Shown here: positions 41,840 to 53,720 of the stretch, piece after piece
How positions within the stretch are numbered: position 1 is the first letter of the stretch
Layout: each line of letters opens with the position of its first letter
Source: Bolinopsis microptera
Lineage: Eukaryota > Ctenophora > Tentaculata > Lobata > Bolinopsidae
Assembly (NCBI RefSeq): GCF_026151205.1
Contig: NC_087084.1
Location: forward strand, 9,358,894-9,422,893
Length of the DNA stretch: 64,000 nucleotides
Direction of reading: 5' to 3'
Notes under the pieces: model-generated
Told to the model about the DNA's origin: nothing
Seen by the model: only the letters and a program-made list of their open reading frames with translations
Databases searched by the model: none
Program-made: the position numbers and the translations under genes

Positions 41840-42300
41840 ATTCGCGTTTGCATATTATTACGTTATCACTTTTTGATCAATTTTTAACCGCTCTTCGAAA
41901 TAATGGTGTAATCAGTTTTACATGCATGATTATTGATAAAGTAAAGTAAAGTAAAGTATAAATTATGACATAACATCATCACACATGTCTATAAAGTATC
42001 AAAACCAAAGTATGGAAAAATATAAATATCTTACCACCGAAATCAATAAATTATTAACTACAACTTTATATAAAAAATTTCAAAAAGCATACACAAAAGA
42101 TAACCCTATTCATACTTCCCAGCGGAATTAAGATTTACAAATCGCTTTTTTGCCACAAAAGGGTGGAAATAAAGATAAACATTATGCATCTCTTTATTAC
42201 TAACATTTTTTTCTATATCCTGTCATCACTCCTGGAGTAATGGATATTATATGTTTATTTCAATAAATATAATAATCAATAAATTAGAATAGAAACTTGT
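41840..42300. other. intergenic DNA, no supported gene
   Basis: AT-rich sequence with a (GTAAA)n micro-repeat at about 41940-41958. No ORF or repeat family was recognised. Confidence 0.45.
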
Positions 42301-42312
42301 CTTCTTTTCAGC

Positions 42313-42925
42313 TCACTCTTCTGAAACCTCTTCCTCTACATTCTCAGCCTCATCCTCAACTTCATTATCTTCATCATCAACATCATCACCCCTGTCTTCA
42401 TCGTTGGTGGTGTGTGCAAGATTTAGGTCCAGTTCGTCAACAGGTATTGCTTTCTCATAATACCGTCCTCTGTGTCCTCTCACTGCAATCAATACTGTCT
42501 TAAGTAGCTCAAACCTCAAACGACGTCTTAGATTCGCCATGATGAGGCTTTTGTCCTGGCTGGTCTTGGCTGCCAGAAGTGTTGCTACTCGTTTAAGGAA
42601 CATGGTAGCCTGTGGGCCCATACCTCCGGTGGTCGAGAATACAAGGCCATTGCAGGTTCCTTTTTCAATTTGTACACAGCGGTCTCCATATTTCCTTTCT
42701 TTCTCTCTCTCATGCTTGCTGTACATCTTTGCTGGGGTGTTGTGATTAGCGTTGGATTTGGCTCCGGGGTGTAAAACCCTGATATCAAAAAATGCCATCT
42801 CCATTGGTGACCACAAACCTCTAGCTGCTATGTCGAGCCTTGCCCCATCATCCAGGATGGTACCAGGGCGAAGGCTTTCTCCAGTGCATGGCTGGAGTGT
42901 GGGCTCTACAACAACCTCGTTACAG
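42313..42925 (-). pseudogene. retroelement C-terminal nuclease-like domain with acidic tail, 5' truncated
   Basis: The frame is open from about 42925 to the stop at 42313 (about 203 codons). It contains LDIAARGLWSPMEMAFFDIR, KHEREKERKYGDR, FSTTGGMGPQATMFLKR and a terminal LRRRLRFELLKTVLIAVRG before an Asp/Glu-rich tail. This domain recurs, to my memory, at the C-terminus of reverse-transcriptase polyproteins in cnidarian and other marine invertebrate genomes. The FFDIRV ... E pattern resembles a PD-(D/E)XK nuclease. There is no RT upstream here; another LINE fragment abuts it, so it is an orphan piece. Confidence 0.5.
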
Positions 42926-43430
42926 ATAGTAAGTTAGTTTATTACTAACATAGCTAGGTCCTTCAATTCTCCCTAATACTTCGTTCGGAACATTCCAAAA
43001 ATGTGAATCATTAGAAATATCCTTAGAAATCATATTTTTCTTAAACCCTCCTAATTTAATCTTAAAACTTAAAACAGTCACCAAGTTCTTAACATCTGGA
43101 GGGAGTTTGTTCCAGTAAGGAATAACTCGATCTGGAAGAAATGAACTTTGGAGATTCGTAATCTTTGCCATACTTTTACAACATCTGTTGGATGATACAA
43201 GATTAAGACCAAATTTGCTCACTTTGAACAAATCTGAGCCGTAATCGGTCAAACCATTAATAACCTTAAAAGCTTCAATAAGGTCCCCACGTATTCGCCG
43301 CTCTGCCAGCGTTGTCAAATTGAGAATTTATAGTCTACGACTGTAAGGAAGATTACCCCCTCATCAATAAGACGGGTAAACCACCTCTGGACGCTCTCCA
43401 GCTCCAAAACAATCCTTCAACTTCCATGAG
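42926..43430 (-). pseudogene. 3' fragment of a CR1/L2-like LINE
   Basis: The frame encodes TTLAERRIRGDLIEAFKVI and LPDRVIPYWNKLPPDVKN, and further 5' LESVQRWFTRLI in a shifted frame. These are standard words of the RT C-terminal region of CR1/L2-like elements. The frame is broken near 43320, and the element is truncated at both sides. Confidence 0.7.
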
Positions 43431-43471
43431 CCGCAACTGGATTTCACAATTGATCATTTTGGCATATGTTG

Positions 43472-43506
43472 TAGGATACAAGGATACAAGGATACAAGGA
43501 TACAAA
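43472..43506. repeat. (GATACAAG)n 3' tail of the AlkB LINE
   Basis: On the minus strand this reads as TTGTATCC repeated about four times, about 130 bp downstream of the ORF2 stop of the neighbouring LINE. Short tandem repeats at the 3' terminus are typical of several poly(A)-less non-LTR clades, so this probably marks the element's 3' end. Confidence 0.7.
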
Positions 43507-43633
43507 AGTGATAATTATTTTATTGAATTCACAATAGTTATAATTCTGAAATAATTTAAGGTTACACAATTCTAGTTATTTACAAATGTGTAGGGATAAA
43601 ATAGAAATGTTTCATAATACTATTTTTGAGGTC

Positions 43634-46600
43634 CTATAGCATTATGCATTGGCCAGTATTTGAGTGGAAATCTGGGCTCTTATAGTAGGCTGTAAAATTT
43701 TCGTTCACAGAGAGAATTGAATGGATTGCTCTTGCTGTGGCAGTAAATTTTGTAGGGTCTAGTGTTTTATCGGATAGCAAATCGGCTAGGTCAGCAATAT
43801 TTTTGGGATGGAAGTTAAATTTTTCTCTAACTGAGGAGTAGAGTAAACAGTCAGTTAGAACATGAATTTCGTCCTCAATAGGCTTAAGCCCCTTGCTGAA
43901 AAAGCAAAAAGTGCACCATCGATGTTCTCTTGGTACTAGGGGGGTTTCGTAACGGCCCCTCTCAATGTAAAGATTGTGGCAGCTAATACGAAACCTTGTT
44001 AAGCTTTTCCGAGCATCGGGGATCTTAACCACTCCTAAGTATGTTTCTGGTTCAAAATCATGTTTAATTTGATTTTAGAATTCTAATTTAGGTGAGGATG
44101 CCTTGGCAGATTTCCAGGTATCCACAAATTCTTCCCTCATGTTGTGACTGATTTGGGTAGAGAGCTTGGATTTTGAAGAGGATGAGTGGGGGAAGTTATA
44201 TTTGGTGAGAAGATTAGAGATGTTGGTGTACCAAGGAAGGCCCAGCATAATCTGCTCGTGAAATGCAGCGGAGAGAAGTTCATTTTCAGTGCTTTCAAGA
44301 CGACTATAGAAATCTATTGCAAGTTTGCAGGCTTCAAAGAAGAGGGGGTGGCGCCCACTTTCACCCCAGCAGCCTATATTTGATGCTTTTGAATGGACAG
44401 ACAAGGACCAGTTGATAAACTTAAGGTGGAATCTTTCATAGTGGTCTTGTGAGATGTACCTGAGAGTATGCTGGGGGTTGGCTTTGCTATCTGTTTTGGA
44501 GAGGTATCTCATGGTTTTTGAGTGAGGACATAAGATTTGGCAGCCATAGAGCAGTATCGGTTTTATTAGAGAGTCAAATAGAATGTTTAGGGAACGGTGA
44601 GAGAGGGCATCTTTGACGATATTGCCTTTGAGGCCATAGAGAGCACGGAGAGCCTTGGCCCTCAGTTCAGTATTTGCTGCTGTAAAAGATCCATTTCTGT
44701 GGAATATAATGCCAAGATAGCAGTATTTTTCGGTGTGTTGGATGGGCTGGCCTCCCAAAATGAATGTTTCATAGGATTGTTTTCTTTTAGGAGGGCAGAA
44801 TATGAGAATCTTGGTTTTTTTAATGTTTACTTCAAGGCCCATAGAGTTACAGAAGTCGAATAGGATGTTTATATTGTCTTGCAAGGCCTTGGGACTTAGG
44901 GCAAGTAGGACAAGATCGTCAGCCCAGAGCAGATGTGATATTAGGACGTCAGCTAGAATAGGATAATCACCAACAGATTTCAGGAGAGATGACAAGTCGT
45001 TGATATAGATTTTAAAAAGGTCCGGTGATAGGGGGTGTCCCTGCTCTGTTCCTTTTCCAATGTCAATATTAGGGGACAAGAGTTTGGAGATTTTTATATG
45101 AGCTATTGAGTTTCTATACATATCACTTAGGCAATTGAAGAAGTTTCCAGTTATTCCAAGGCATGTGATTTTGTGCAGAAGGAGGTCCCTACATACAGTG
45201 TCAAAGGCCTTTCTTAGATCAACAAAGCATGCATAGAGGCGAGCTTTCTTAACCTTGGTATATTTGTCAATGACTGTCTTAAGGGTAAAAACGTGGTCAT
45301 TTGTTTGAGCACCCTTCGAGAACCCTAGTTGTTCTTTTGGGTCAGGGCAGTAGAGCTTTTTGAAGTGCAGGAGACGCTCAAGTAAGATGCTAGAAAATAG
45401 TTTACCCATACAGCTACCAACAGCTATTGCTCTGTAGTTGTCCGGGCTGAAAGGGTTGCCAGACTTGTAAATAGGAGTAATGATGCTGGTGTGCCATGGA
45501 TAGTAACCAGAGACCAGTGAGTGGTTGAAGTTTTTGAGGATGGCTTTGAGACAAAGCGGAGTTACGCTCTGAAGCATCTCGTTGGATATCAAGTCGTTTG
45601 AGCAACTTTTACCTTTTTTGAGATTTTTGATGGCAGAGGTCACTTCAGATTCTGACATGAGCTTATTTAGGATATCCAGATCTGGTGGTTCAGGGTAATG
45701 TTTGTGATTGTGGTGAGTGAGATCTGGCTCCTGGTCTGGTTTTTTATAAAGGGATGCAAAGAAGTCATGGAAGCTAGCTAAATCAAATTTGTCAAGTAAG
45801 GGGCTAGTGTCATGTTCTTGTTTAAGCCGTTTAAATTTTTTCCAGTCGAGTATGTGACCTTCTTCTATAGCTTCATTTAACTTCTTAAGGAAAGCTACTT
45901 TCTTACTGTTTACAAAATTGCTATGCTTGTTGCGTTGCTTAAAGTATTCTCGTCTGAGGATACTGTTACAGTGCTTACTACCAAGCCGGTTTGCTAGCCT
46001 ATTTAGGTTTCGCCGCGAGGAGTTGACTTGTGGGTCGAACCATTTCTTACGGGCAGAATTTTTGGGAGGCTTTTTCACTTTTAAGGCTATATCAGCAGCA
46101 CTGTGGAGACATTTTATGACTGCATCGTTCAGTTCGTGATTGCCCTCCAGAGTACTGCTAAATTCATTTGTCACAATGCTTTCCAGATTGTTGATAATTT
46201 CGGGCGAGGTAAGGGCTTTTTTAAATAGTGAATGGGAGGTGTTGCTATCCCACTTATAGCCACAAGGAAAGTTAGAAAAGTCTGGGAGCTGGAAGTTTGC
46301 GACAAATGGTTCAAATGTAGTGAGTTTCAAGACTAATGGACAATGATCAGAGTATGATGTAAACTCTTTTACTTGGAGAGAGTTTACATGATCTCTTGCC
46401 CAGGAGGTGATTACAAAATAGTCAACCACACTGCTTCCATTGTATTTGTGACAGGTCATTTTTCCAGTGGTGTCCCCAAGGGTACGACCATTAAGAATTT
46501 TGAGTTGGTTATTGATAACCATGTCAAGAAAGTGTTGGCAGTGGGGTTCAGATATTGTAAGGTCAGAATTATTTCTTGGTTCTTCTATGTCGTGCTCGAG

Positions 46601-47125
46601 TCCAATGTCGTTATAGATGTCATGGATGGCAGGTGCATTACAGGAAAGGATATAGTCTGGGAGTTTTCCAGTTCTTGCATTTGCATCGCCACACATAATA
46701 ACTTCTCCCTTTTGACGTAGTCTGATACAGATAGAGTCAAGAGCAGAGAAGGTATTAGCAGTATAATCTGGATTCTTCTTGACATAGGACGAGTATGCAG
46801 GGCTAATATAATAACATACCAAAAATAGGTCAAAATCAAGTTTTAAAAAGTTCTTGTCCAGTTTAGCAACAATAATGTCATCAGATTCATTACAAAGCAC
46901 ACTAGAGACACCTTTTCTTAGGCCATTTTCAGCAAGAATGCAGACCCCTCCTGAGCGTGAATTTTTGCGGTTGCTATTAAAAGAGAGGTATCCTTCAATC
47001 TTAACTTGCTTCTTTGTTTCTTGGAGACAAAGAATGTTAGCTTGTTTGAGGATTGACAAAAATTCGCTATTTTCAAATTTGTTAGACCCGTCTCCTGTGC
47101 TGTCCTGGATGTTCCAGGACATCAC
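43634..47125 (-). CDS. LINE ORF2: AP endonuclease, reverse transcriptase and zinc finger, one in-frame stop
   Basis: The frame runs 47125 to 43634 (1164 codons) with a single TAA at 44077-44075 after codon 1016. The N-terminus is an APE endonuclease (SWNIQD, LQETK, CGDANAR, catalytic SDHCPL). The RT has ITPIYKSGNPFSPDNYRAIA, FVDLRKAFDT, GTEQGHPLSPDLFKIYINDL and a WADD box (LLWADDLVLLAL). The part after the stop has a CCHC finger (CTFC ... EDEIHVLTDC) preceded by FRISCHNLYIERGRYETP. A second-strand or target-binding role is the usual view of such fingers. Apart from the stop the frame is undamaged, so the copy is young. It starts 50 bp downstream of the ORF1 stop. Confidence 0.9.
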
Positions 47126-47174
47126 AGCTACTTGATCTCGTGATACTTGTTTTTTCTTGAATTTTAGGGTTAAT

Positions 47175-49335
47175 CTAACGCTCTGTAGGGGGCTGCTTTC
47201 TAGGGGATCTCATACCAAAGGCACGGTATAGGCCAAGTTTAATATTCAAACAAAGTTTTTTCAAACCATACTCTGAGACATGGAGTTGGTCCTCCTTCAA
47301 CGGGTTAGGAGAGTCTTGGGATGACTCAGCAGCAGAGATGGCACGGGAAAAGTTTCCAGTATTGTTTACAGTATATAGGCGGCGGTAAAAGTCACTTAAC
47401 CCTCTTTTAGCTGAGACAAATTGTGTTATTTCTGAGACAAATTGGTTGGTAAGTTCACTGATTAATCCAGGGGTTGGGGTGGGTAGGGAGATGACAACCT
47501 TTGCACTGGAGCTCGAGAGGAGTTTATCGATGACTGATTTTGCATCCTCAATCGCTTTATTAACAGAGCAGGTTCTGTATCTGTAGTCATTGACTCCAAG
47601 CTGGAGAATGTAACAGTCGACCTCTGGCTGTTTAATGACATCTCTCATACAGTGGTCTTTTATCATGTCAGTATAAGAGCCTACTTTCATTTTTTCCACC
47701 TTGAACCCAGAGGAAAATGACTCAGGTAGAAAGTTGTTCATCTGGGAGTCATGTAGGAGTAGAACCTTTTTTGGTTTTCGCGTTTGTCTACTAGGGCTGT
47801 GGGTTGGGTGGTTCTGGTTTTGAGGATGAGGCGATGGCTTTTTTCTTGATGGGTTGGTGCGGTCATTAAGCTGGAGAGACTGTAGGCAGGCCTTAGAGTC
47901 ATCTACTTTGTTCTTAATTGCAGTGACATCTGCTTCGAAGGCTTTAAGGGAGGTGGCAGTTTCATGTTGTTTTTCGTTTATGCTGCTCATTATATCCTCT
48001 AACTTTTCAAGTCTCTTGTCCATAGTGTTGAGTTCATTAGACAGGTTAGGGGGGCTGGCACTAACTTTTTGATTGGAATTACTGTCAGAACATAAGACAA
48101 GTGTTTGGAGGGTGCTATGTTGTAGACTTATTTTGGATTGTAGATCAATAACAGAGTTTTCCAAAGTTTGGAGGGAATGGGTAACGCATTCGGGCTCAGC
48201 TGAGACTACTGGAGGCTCAGCAAGAAGCGTGCTCAGGCGTTTGTGACATGCTTTCGCAACTTTCTTCAGTCTTTTCTTACAATCCAGAGGGGTTCCAGAG
48301 TTTGTGCTGCCATGGCGAGAAAGTTCGCTTTTCACGGTTTTGTCTTTCATTAGATCAATGGCTTCAAGCATGGCATCTATGCTGAGAGGCAATGTATCAC
48401 TATCAGAGACTGATGCTTTGCTGCTGGTTATGGAAGGAGAACTACTGGCCACTGGAGACCCGACTGAGCTGGTGTCAACTTGTGAGAAGCTAGACAGAGA
48501 CAAGGAGGATCTACGTCTGTTGTGCAGAGGTAGCGATGGTGAGCCTGAGACTCCAGGGGTCTTGGGGGCAAGTATAGGAGTGATAGAAATATCTTTCAGG
48601 GGTGTAGATAAGGCACTTCGGTTTCTTAGGAAAGTGGAGCTGCAGGTCCTGTAGGTCACAGAGGTACGTGAATTAGTGATCACATTATCTTTGGGTATTT
48701 GATGCGTATACTTCTTTTGGAAATCAGTACCATGCATTACAAGAACTGAACCCTGGTCGAGTTTGACTGTGATGGCATTTCCAGGGTTCTTAGCCTCTCT
48801 GATGAGCATGCAGCGCTGTTGGCCAAGTGACAGAGTAACGACAGGTTTTGAGAGGTCGACCTCTGGCTCGTTGTCACTGTGCTCACCACAGGAATCACGT
48901 CCAGTTCTATACTGGTTGATCAAAAAGCAGTCAGAGGAGCAATCAATGTTGTTGGGTGTGAAGAGGTTTTCGGCCATGTTCTGATATGCTGCAATAAGGC
49001 GAGGACATTGGGAGACAGAATTAGCTTTCATTACGATTCCTGAGAACGCATAGTCTACGGGTCCAAACCATGACGAGAGTCTTGGAAGTGCAAGTGGCGC
49101 CTGAGACTGCCTGTGGATTGTGTTGTACTGTTTAAGGGTGCCAGTATTTTCGATTTCAGAGGAAAATTGGTCACACAGTTGGCTTGCAAACACATCCTGA
49201 AAGAGACTGATTCTACAACCAGAGTCAGGATTGCTAAGCACATAGCATCCGGGCGTCGTGATGGTGATAGGTTTCGTAAAGTCAATAACATTTCCATCCA
49301 GGGGGAAAAGAAGTTGTTTCTCGATCTCGTTGATC
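47175..49335 (-). CDS. LINE ORF1: AlkB-like dioxygenase, SAP-like motif, coiled coil, SGNH hydrolase
   Basis: The frame is open from about 49335. A 688-codon span from 49241 (GTG) is used for numbering; no in-frame ATG is seen at the 5' end. Residues about 48-200 match AlkB-type Fe(II)/2-oxoglutarate dioxygenases: PRLSSWFGPVDYAFSG, LINQYRTGRDSCGEHSDNE (H121, D123), TLSLGQQRCMLIRE, GSVLVMHGTDFQ, KKYTHQIP (H180) and SRTSVTYR (R192, R198). Residues about 302-327 resemble a SAP DNA-binding motif (KSELSRHGSTNSGTP). A coiled coil follows at about 400-455. Residues 490-675 form an SGNH/GDSL hydrolase: HDSQ (S499), LGVND (N551), DQLH (D651, H654). CR1-type ORF1s are known to carry such esterases; the AlkB fusion is the unusual part. 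AlkB proteins demethylate alkylated nucleic acid, so a role in repairing element RNA or cDNA is possible but inferred. Confidence 0.88.
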
Positions 49336-49339
49336 GAGA

Positions 49340-50185
49340 ATTATCTTCAGTAAGAGTTCTGTCTTGCATGAAGAATAGATGGTAGGGAGCACATAATGAG
49401 ATGGGGGCCAGGGCACCATCAAACCAACCAACAGCCTGAAAATAAGATAATGAGAGTAACACAGTTTTGACAGGGGTGAGTGATATCAGGTAGAGAGGTA
49501 AAGTTAAACAAAATTATTTTCAAAATAAGATAAAAAAGGAACACAAGGTCTAATTACATGAGAGTTTGTGATGTGATTTGGAGAGATGTTGGTGCTTGGT
49601 GGAATAGGGGAGGGAGGGGAAGGGAGCGGGGTGGACTGCTATGGCCCAATGTAGAGATATAGAGGTTATTTAGTAAGTCAATAGCAGGTTGGGTGTGGGA
49701 TTTGAGTACAATTTATAGAGGAAGGGGAGGCGGGGGTAAGGAAAAGTTTGTATAGAAAAGATACAGTATTATATATAGATATAGAATATATTGATATATA
49801 GGATAGAATATATATACATGTACACGGTATAATACCACAACACTACTATATAAAATACCTCTATTCAAGTATGTCCATGCAGTCCAGAGTACCCGCAACA
49901 GGTAAAAGGAGGGAGGGGTAGGGCTAGGCTAGGGTAGGGTAGGGTAGTGAAGGAGAGAGTGTTTGTGTCATTGTGATGGAGATGCAGTGCAGATGTGACA
50001 TGAATCTAAAGAACTCATCTTATTTTCAAGGCTGATAGCCAGTCTTCTGATGCCACTGGCCCCCAGAGCTCACATGCACCCCGTTACCAAGTCGTTTACA
50101 GCTGCATATCTTGTTGCGGGTACTCTAGACTTCCATGGTACATCCTCAAATTATTTGTTATATAGTAGTGTTGAAAGTATTAAAA
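49340..50185. other. LINE 5' region and unassigned sequence
   Basis: A second frame (49462-49055) is open through the ORF1 start region, which may reflect a frameshift at the 5' end of ORF1. GGGTAGGGTAGGGTAG lies at about 49927-49950. Upstream of about 49500 no ORF was recognised; the LINE 5' end may reach near 50000. Confidence 0.4.
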
Positions 50186-50189
50186 CTGT

Positions 50190-50300
50190 TGTATGACCCG
50201 CCGCGCACGAGTGCGTGGCTCCCGTATATCGCGATCGTATAAACTTTACAGGCTATGGGTTGAAACGCGACGACCGTGGGGGTCACGACGTGATACAATG
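50190..50300. mobile_element. MITE copy (TTGTATGAC family)
   Basis: TTGTATGACCCGCCGCGCAC ... GGGGGTCACGACGTGATACA closely matches the 41733-41832 copy at both ends; the middle differs. Confidence 0.7.
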
Positions 50301-50389
50301 ATCATTTGTCATTGTGTTAAAATTACACTAGCATAATTGTTTAAAAAGCCCCTCCTCGCTCTTCCTTTTGATCTAATTACCAGAGCCCT

Positions 50390-50650
50390 CTCGCTTGCAG
50401 TTGACGGATGTTACTCGTCTAAATTTCTTCGAAGTAGCGCGCGCCGCTTTCTTCTCGAAATGTTAACCGACGGCAAGTGCTACGAAGTAGCGCGCGCCGG
50501 GCCGGATTGTATCACGTTGCGACCCCCACGTCGCAAGAAGTGCGCGGCTCCCCCTGTATCGTCAGGACGATAAAGGGGTGCCATCTTCACTGACGTGACC
50601 TTGTAAAATGTTGTATCACGTCATGACCCCCATACCATCGTCGTTTCATA
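50390..50650. mobile_element. nested partial MITE copies
   Basis: TTGTATCACGTTGCGACCCC at about 50508, GTGCGCGGCTCCCCCTGTAT following, and an inverted end TTGTATCACGTCATGACCCC at about 50612 are rearranged pieces of the TTGTATGAC family. A separate word GACGGATGTTACTCGTCTAA...CTTCGAAGTAGCGCGCGCC at 50402-50450 recurs inverted near 53035-53078. Confidence 0.55.
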
Positions 50651-50659
50651 TATTTGATA

Positions 50660-51040
50660 CCTTAGGCTTATCAGACTTAACTTGAACGATGGAGTGTGGA
50701 GGCAATTGCGTTAATTTCATTGTAAGTTTATAACCTACCAGGAAGCGCGCCGAGTTGGACTCGCGTCGACGGTCCTGGAATATTTGATATTAATATTTGG
50801 AACAAATATTTTACGAGTATTACCCGTTATATTAATAATTTTAATGTCGGCCGGTCCACTTAAATAAAGTTTTATGTTTTATAACAAGGTAGCTAAATTA
50901 AACACATGCCTTCGAGCGTTCATTTAAATTATTTATGTCCGAATTTTAAACGTTCAAAATTATGTCCCGTCAAAATACTGGGCGGTGCTCAGCCTGTTAT
51001 TCTGCGGCAGCTTCAATCTGTTTAAATATTAAATTGTCGT
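50660..51040. other. intergenic DNA, nothing recognised
   Basis: AT-rich sequence with isolated GC islands (GGAAGCGCGCCGAG; CGTCGACGG). No gene or repeat family could be assigned. Confidence 0.4.
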
Positions 51041-52206
51041 ACGTTGTATGACCCGCCGCGCACGAGTGCGCGGCTCCCCCTGTATCGTCGAAACGGGGGG
51101 GGGGGGCAATGGCATAAAATGGCATAAAATGGCGACTTTTTCTATGGAGAAAATGGAAAAACCCCATGAGTAATTCTCCATTTTCTCTATTTCATGCCAT
51201 GAATTTTGTCTTCGAAATTTCATCTTTAACACCATTTATTGTAGCGCGATGCACTACTGGGTCGCGCGCGCATCAAATAATGCTTCTCGCAACCACAGAT
51301 CGGCGAGATGCGAAGGATTGACATCGTGAATCAACACCATTTAACACCTAAATTGGACATCCTAACATGTTTATTTACGCTTACTAGGGACGTAACAAGC
51401 TTATGAAAGCTCATAGTAGGCTACTAGATGCTTATACTAGGTTAGTAGAGGCACACTTCAGGCAAACTCATAATTACTCAAGCCTAGTGTAAAGTTATTT
51501 CTACAGGCTACAGCAGGAGTGAGTAATAGGGGAGAGTAATAGGCACTGAGAAGTGAGACCTACATCCTCGGCAGTCGAAACAAGCTCGCACTGCAAAGGG
51601 GAGGCCTGCCTTCCGAGATCGCATTACCAAGTAGGGGGAAGCCTCGAGTCCAAATTTGTTTATCGAGGGGTAGGTGCAGACTTCGATAAACCGAAAAACC
51701 AAAATAAATATTTTCGGCTTATAATGAAGAGGTAGCATGAAACGTGGAGAAAAGTGGTTTTTAGAAAAAACTTTGAAAAATTTTGACTTAGAAAATTTTC
51801 GGCCCGAGTCATTCTCGATACGTACCTCTCGTATCGAGAGCTCCCGATTCCGAGCCCGTGTTGCAAAGGGGAGGCCTACCTTCCGAGATCGCATTACCAG
51901 GGGGAAGCCTCGAGTCCAAAATTGTGTACCGAGGGGTAATTTCTAAGTCAAAATTTTTCAAATTTTTTCTGAAAACCGCTTTTCTCCACGTTTCATGCTA
52001 CCCTGTTCATTATTTGCCGAAAATATTTTTTCGGTTTTTCGAAGTCCACACCTTCCCCTCGATACACAATTTTGGACTCGAGGTAATGCGATCTCGGAAG
52101 GCAGGCCTCCCCTTTGCAACACGAGCTGGGAATCGGGAGCTCTCGATACGGGAGGTACACGTATCGTAAATGACTCGGACCGAACATTTTCTAAGTCAAC
52201 ATTTTC

Positions 52207-52360
52207 TAAGGGGTCGTTCACATATTACGTAATCAATATTTTAGCAATTTTTACCCCCCCCCCTCCCCCCTTCCGTAATCAACCGTAATCAAGACCCAAC
52301 CCCCCCTCCTGACAGCAATATTACGTAATCATGGCCTGGACCCCCCCCCCCCTTGAATTT
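52207..52360. mobile_element. truncated Harbinger-like MITE copy
   Basis: It starts GGGGTCGTTCACATATTACG, identical to the 8871 terminus, followed by inverted-orientation interior with C runs after GTAATC. It is cut near 52360; an interior fragment of the same family (TTTTGATTACGTAATCAACG and a long C run) lies at 53335-53410. Confidence 0.75.
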
Positions 52361-52364
52361 TTTC

Positions 52365-53330
52365 CTAGAAAACACTTTTCTCTACGTTTCGTGCTACCTT
52401 GATTAGGCAGTGCGCCATCGACAATATGACGCGCGCGCTGACCATTGAATGGTTTTTTAGCTCTTATTTCGGCCAGCACATTATTTTGGAAACAATCGAA
52501 AAGTTATAATACTTCTCATATAACAATTTTGTTGAAATTTGATCAGCTTACGTAAACACTTATGTTCTACTGAACCTAATTTAGTTTGAGCAATTTCGAT
52601 GCTCAGAATTTGAGTTATCAACGAATTTATACCTATTTTGTCATTTTTAGACCTCTTAATCAAGGCCAATCTCTCCCAACTAAATTAGGTTCGGTAGTTA
52701 AGTATGATTGGAAGGTTCTGACAAATTTTCAGCATGATTCATGTTCAGGAACCGAAGATATGACAGAATAATACGACAAAAATCAACGAATTTCGTCAAA
52801 TTACGCGACTTTTACACCTAATTTTGCTCCAAAAGCCGCGCACCATCAAATATGGCACCTAGGCGAAACTCACTGATCATTCCAAAAAGGTATGATAAAT
52901 TTGGTACTGTGAAAATTCTCACAGTCTCTAGAAAACGATGGTACAAAATTTTGAAAATCCGAGCAAGTTTATTTTTATCGTGCACCGCCTACCTTGATCT
53001 GTGATTATGTTGACCATTGTTAATGATCTGGCCCGGCGCGCGCTACTTCGAAGAAATTTAGACGAGTAACATCCGTCAATGATCATGCTATCATGATGAG
53101 CCAAAATCATTGTTATGATATCCGTTGACATACGTTGCATGCCACTTTTCGCGCGCGAAGCGCGCGCCGCCGAAGGCCGATATTACGAAATTAAACATGT
53201 ATCAAGATATCCGGCCAAGCACTATTTACTATTATAGCCGTATATTCAATCAATTTCTAAATTTTATCACTATCAGAGTGAAATTGAGTGGAATTTGAAT
53301 TAAAATATTGTCAAATTGTTATTATTCTAG
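52365..53330. other. unassigned AT-rich insert within the composite element
   Basis: Short ORFs only. Copies of the CTTCGAAGAAATTTAGACGA word occur at about 53043, matching the inverted word at 50402-50450. No gene. Confidence 0.4.
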
Positions 53331-53371
53331 AGGGCAAAAAAGAAAATTTTGATTACGTAATCAACGGCCGA

Positions 53372-53411
<40 letters not shown>

Positions 53412-53476
53412 AGTCATTCTCGATACGTACCTCTCGTATCGAGAGCTCCCGATTCCGAGCCCGCGTTGCAAAGGGG

Positions 53477-53720
53477 AGGCCTGCCTTTTTCTTTTTTTTC
53501 CTTTTTTTTTAAAGAGAGGCTGGGCCAAGATAGCCCACGAGAGGATAGCATTGAGATGCTCTGCCTACCTCTGGGGTGTGGCAACCTTGGGGAAGGTTGC
53601 CGGTGAAATCAGAGTGATTGGTGGAGGATGGTGTAAGCTGTTATATGAGTCAAAATTATACGCTTAAATGCCAGCTGGGTTTAGAAAAGTAAAAAGGGAC
53701 GAGACAGCATATGAGATAAT
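53477..53720 (-). mobile_element. retroposon 3' end with poly(A) tract
   Basis: On the minus strand, about 200 bp of moderately GC-rich sequence (CAACCTTCCCCAAGGTTGCC, GTAGGCAGAGCATCTCAATG, GGGCTATCTTGGCCCAGCC) ends in AAAAAAAAAGGAAAAAAAAG, abutting the composite module at 53477. The A-rich end and abrupt boundary suggest an L1-type or SINE insertion, 5' truncated. Confidence 0.5.
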
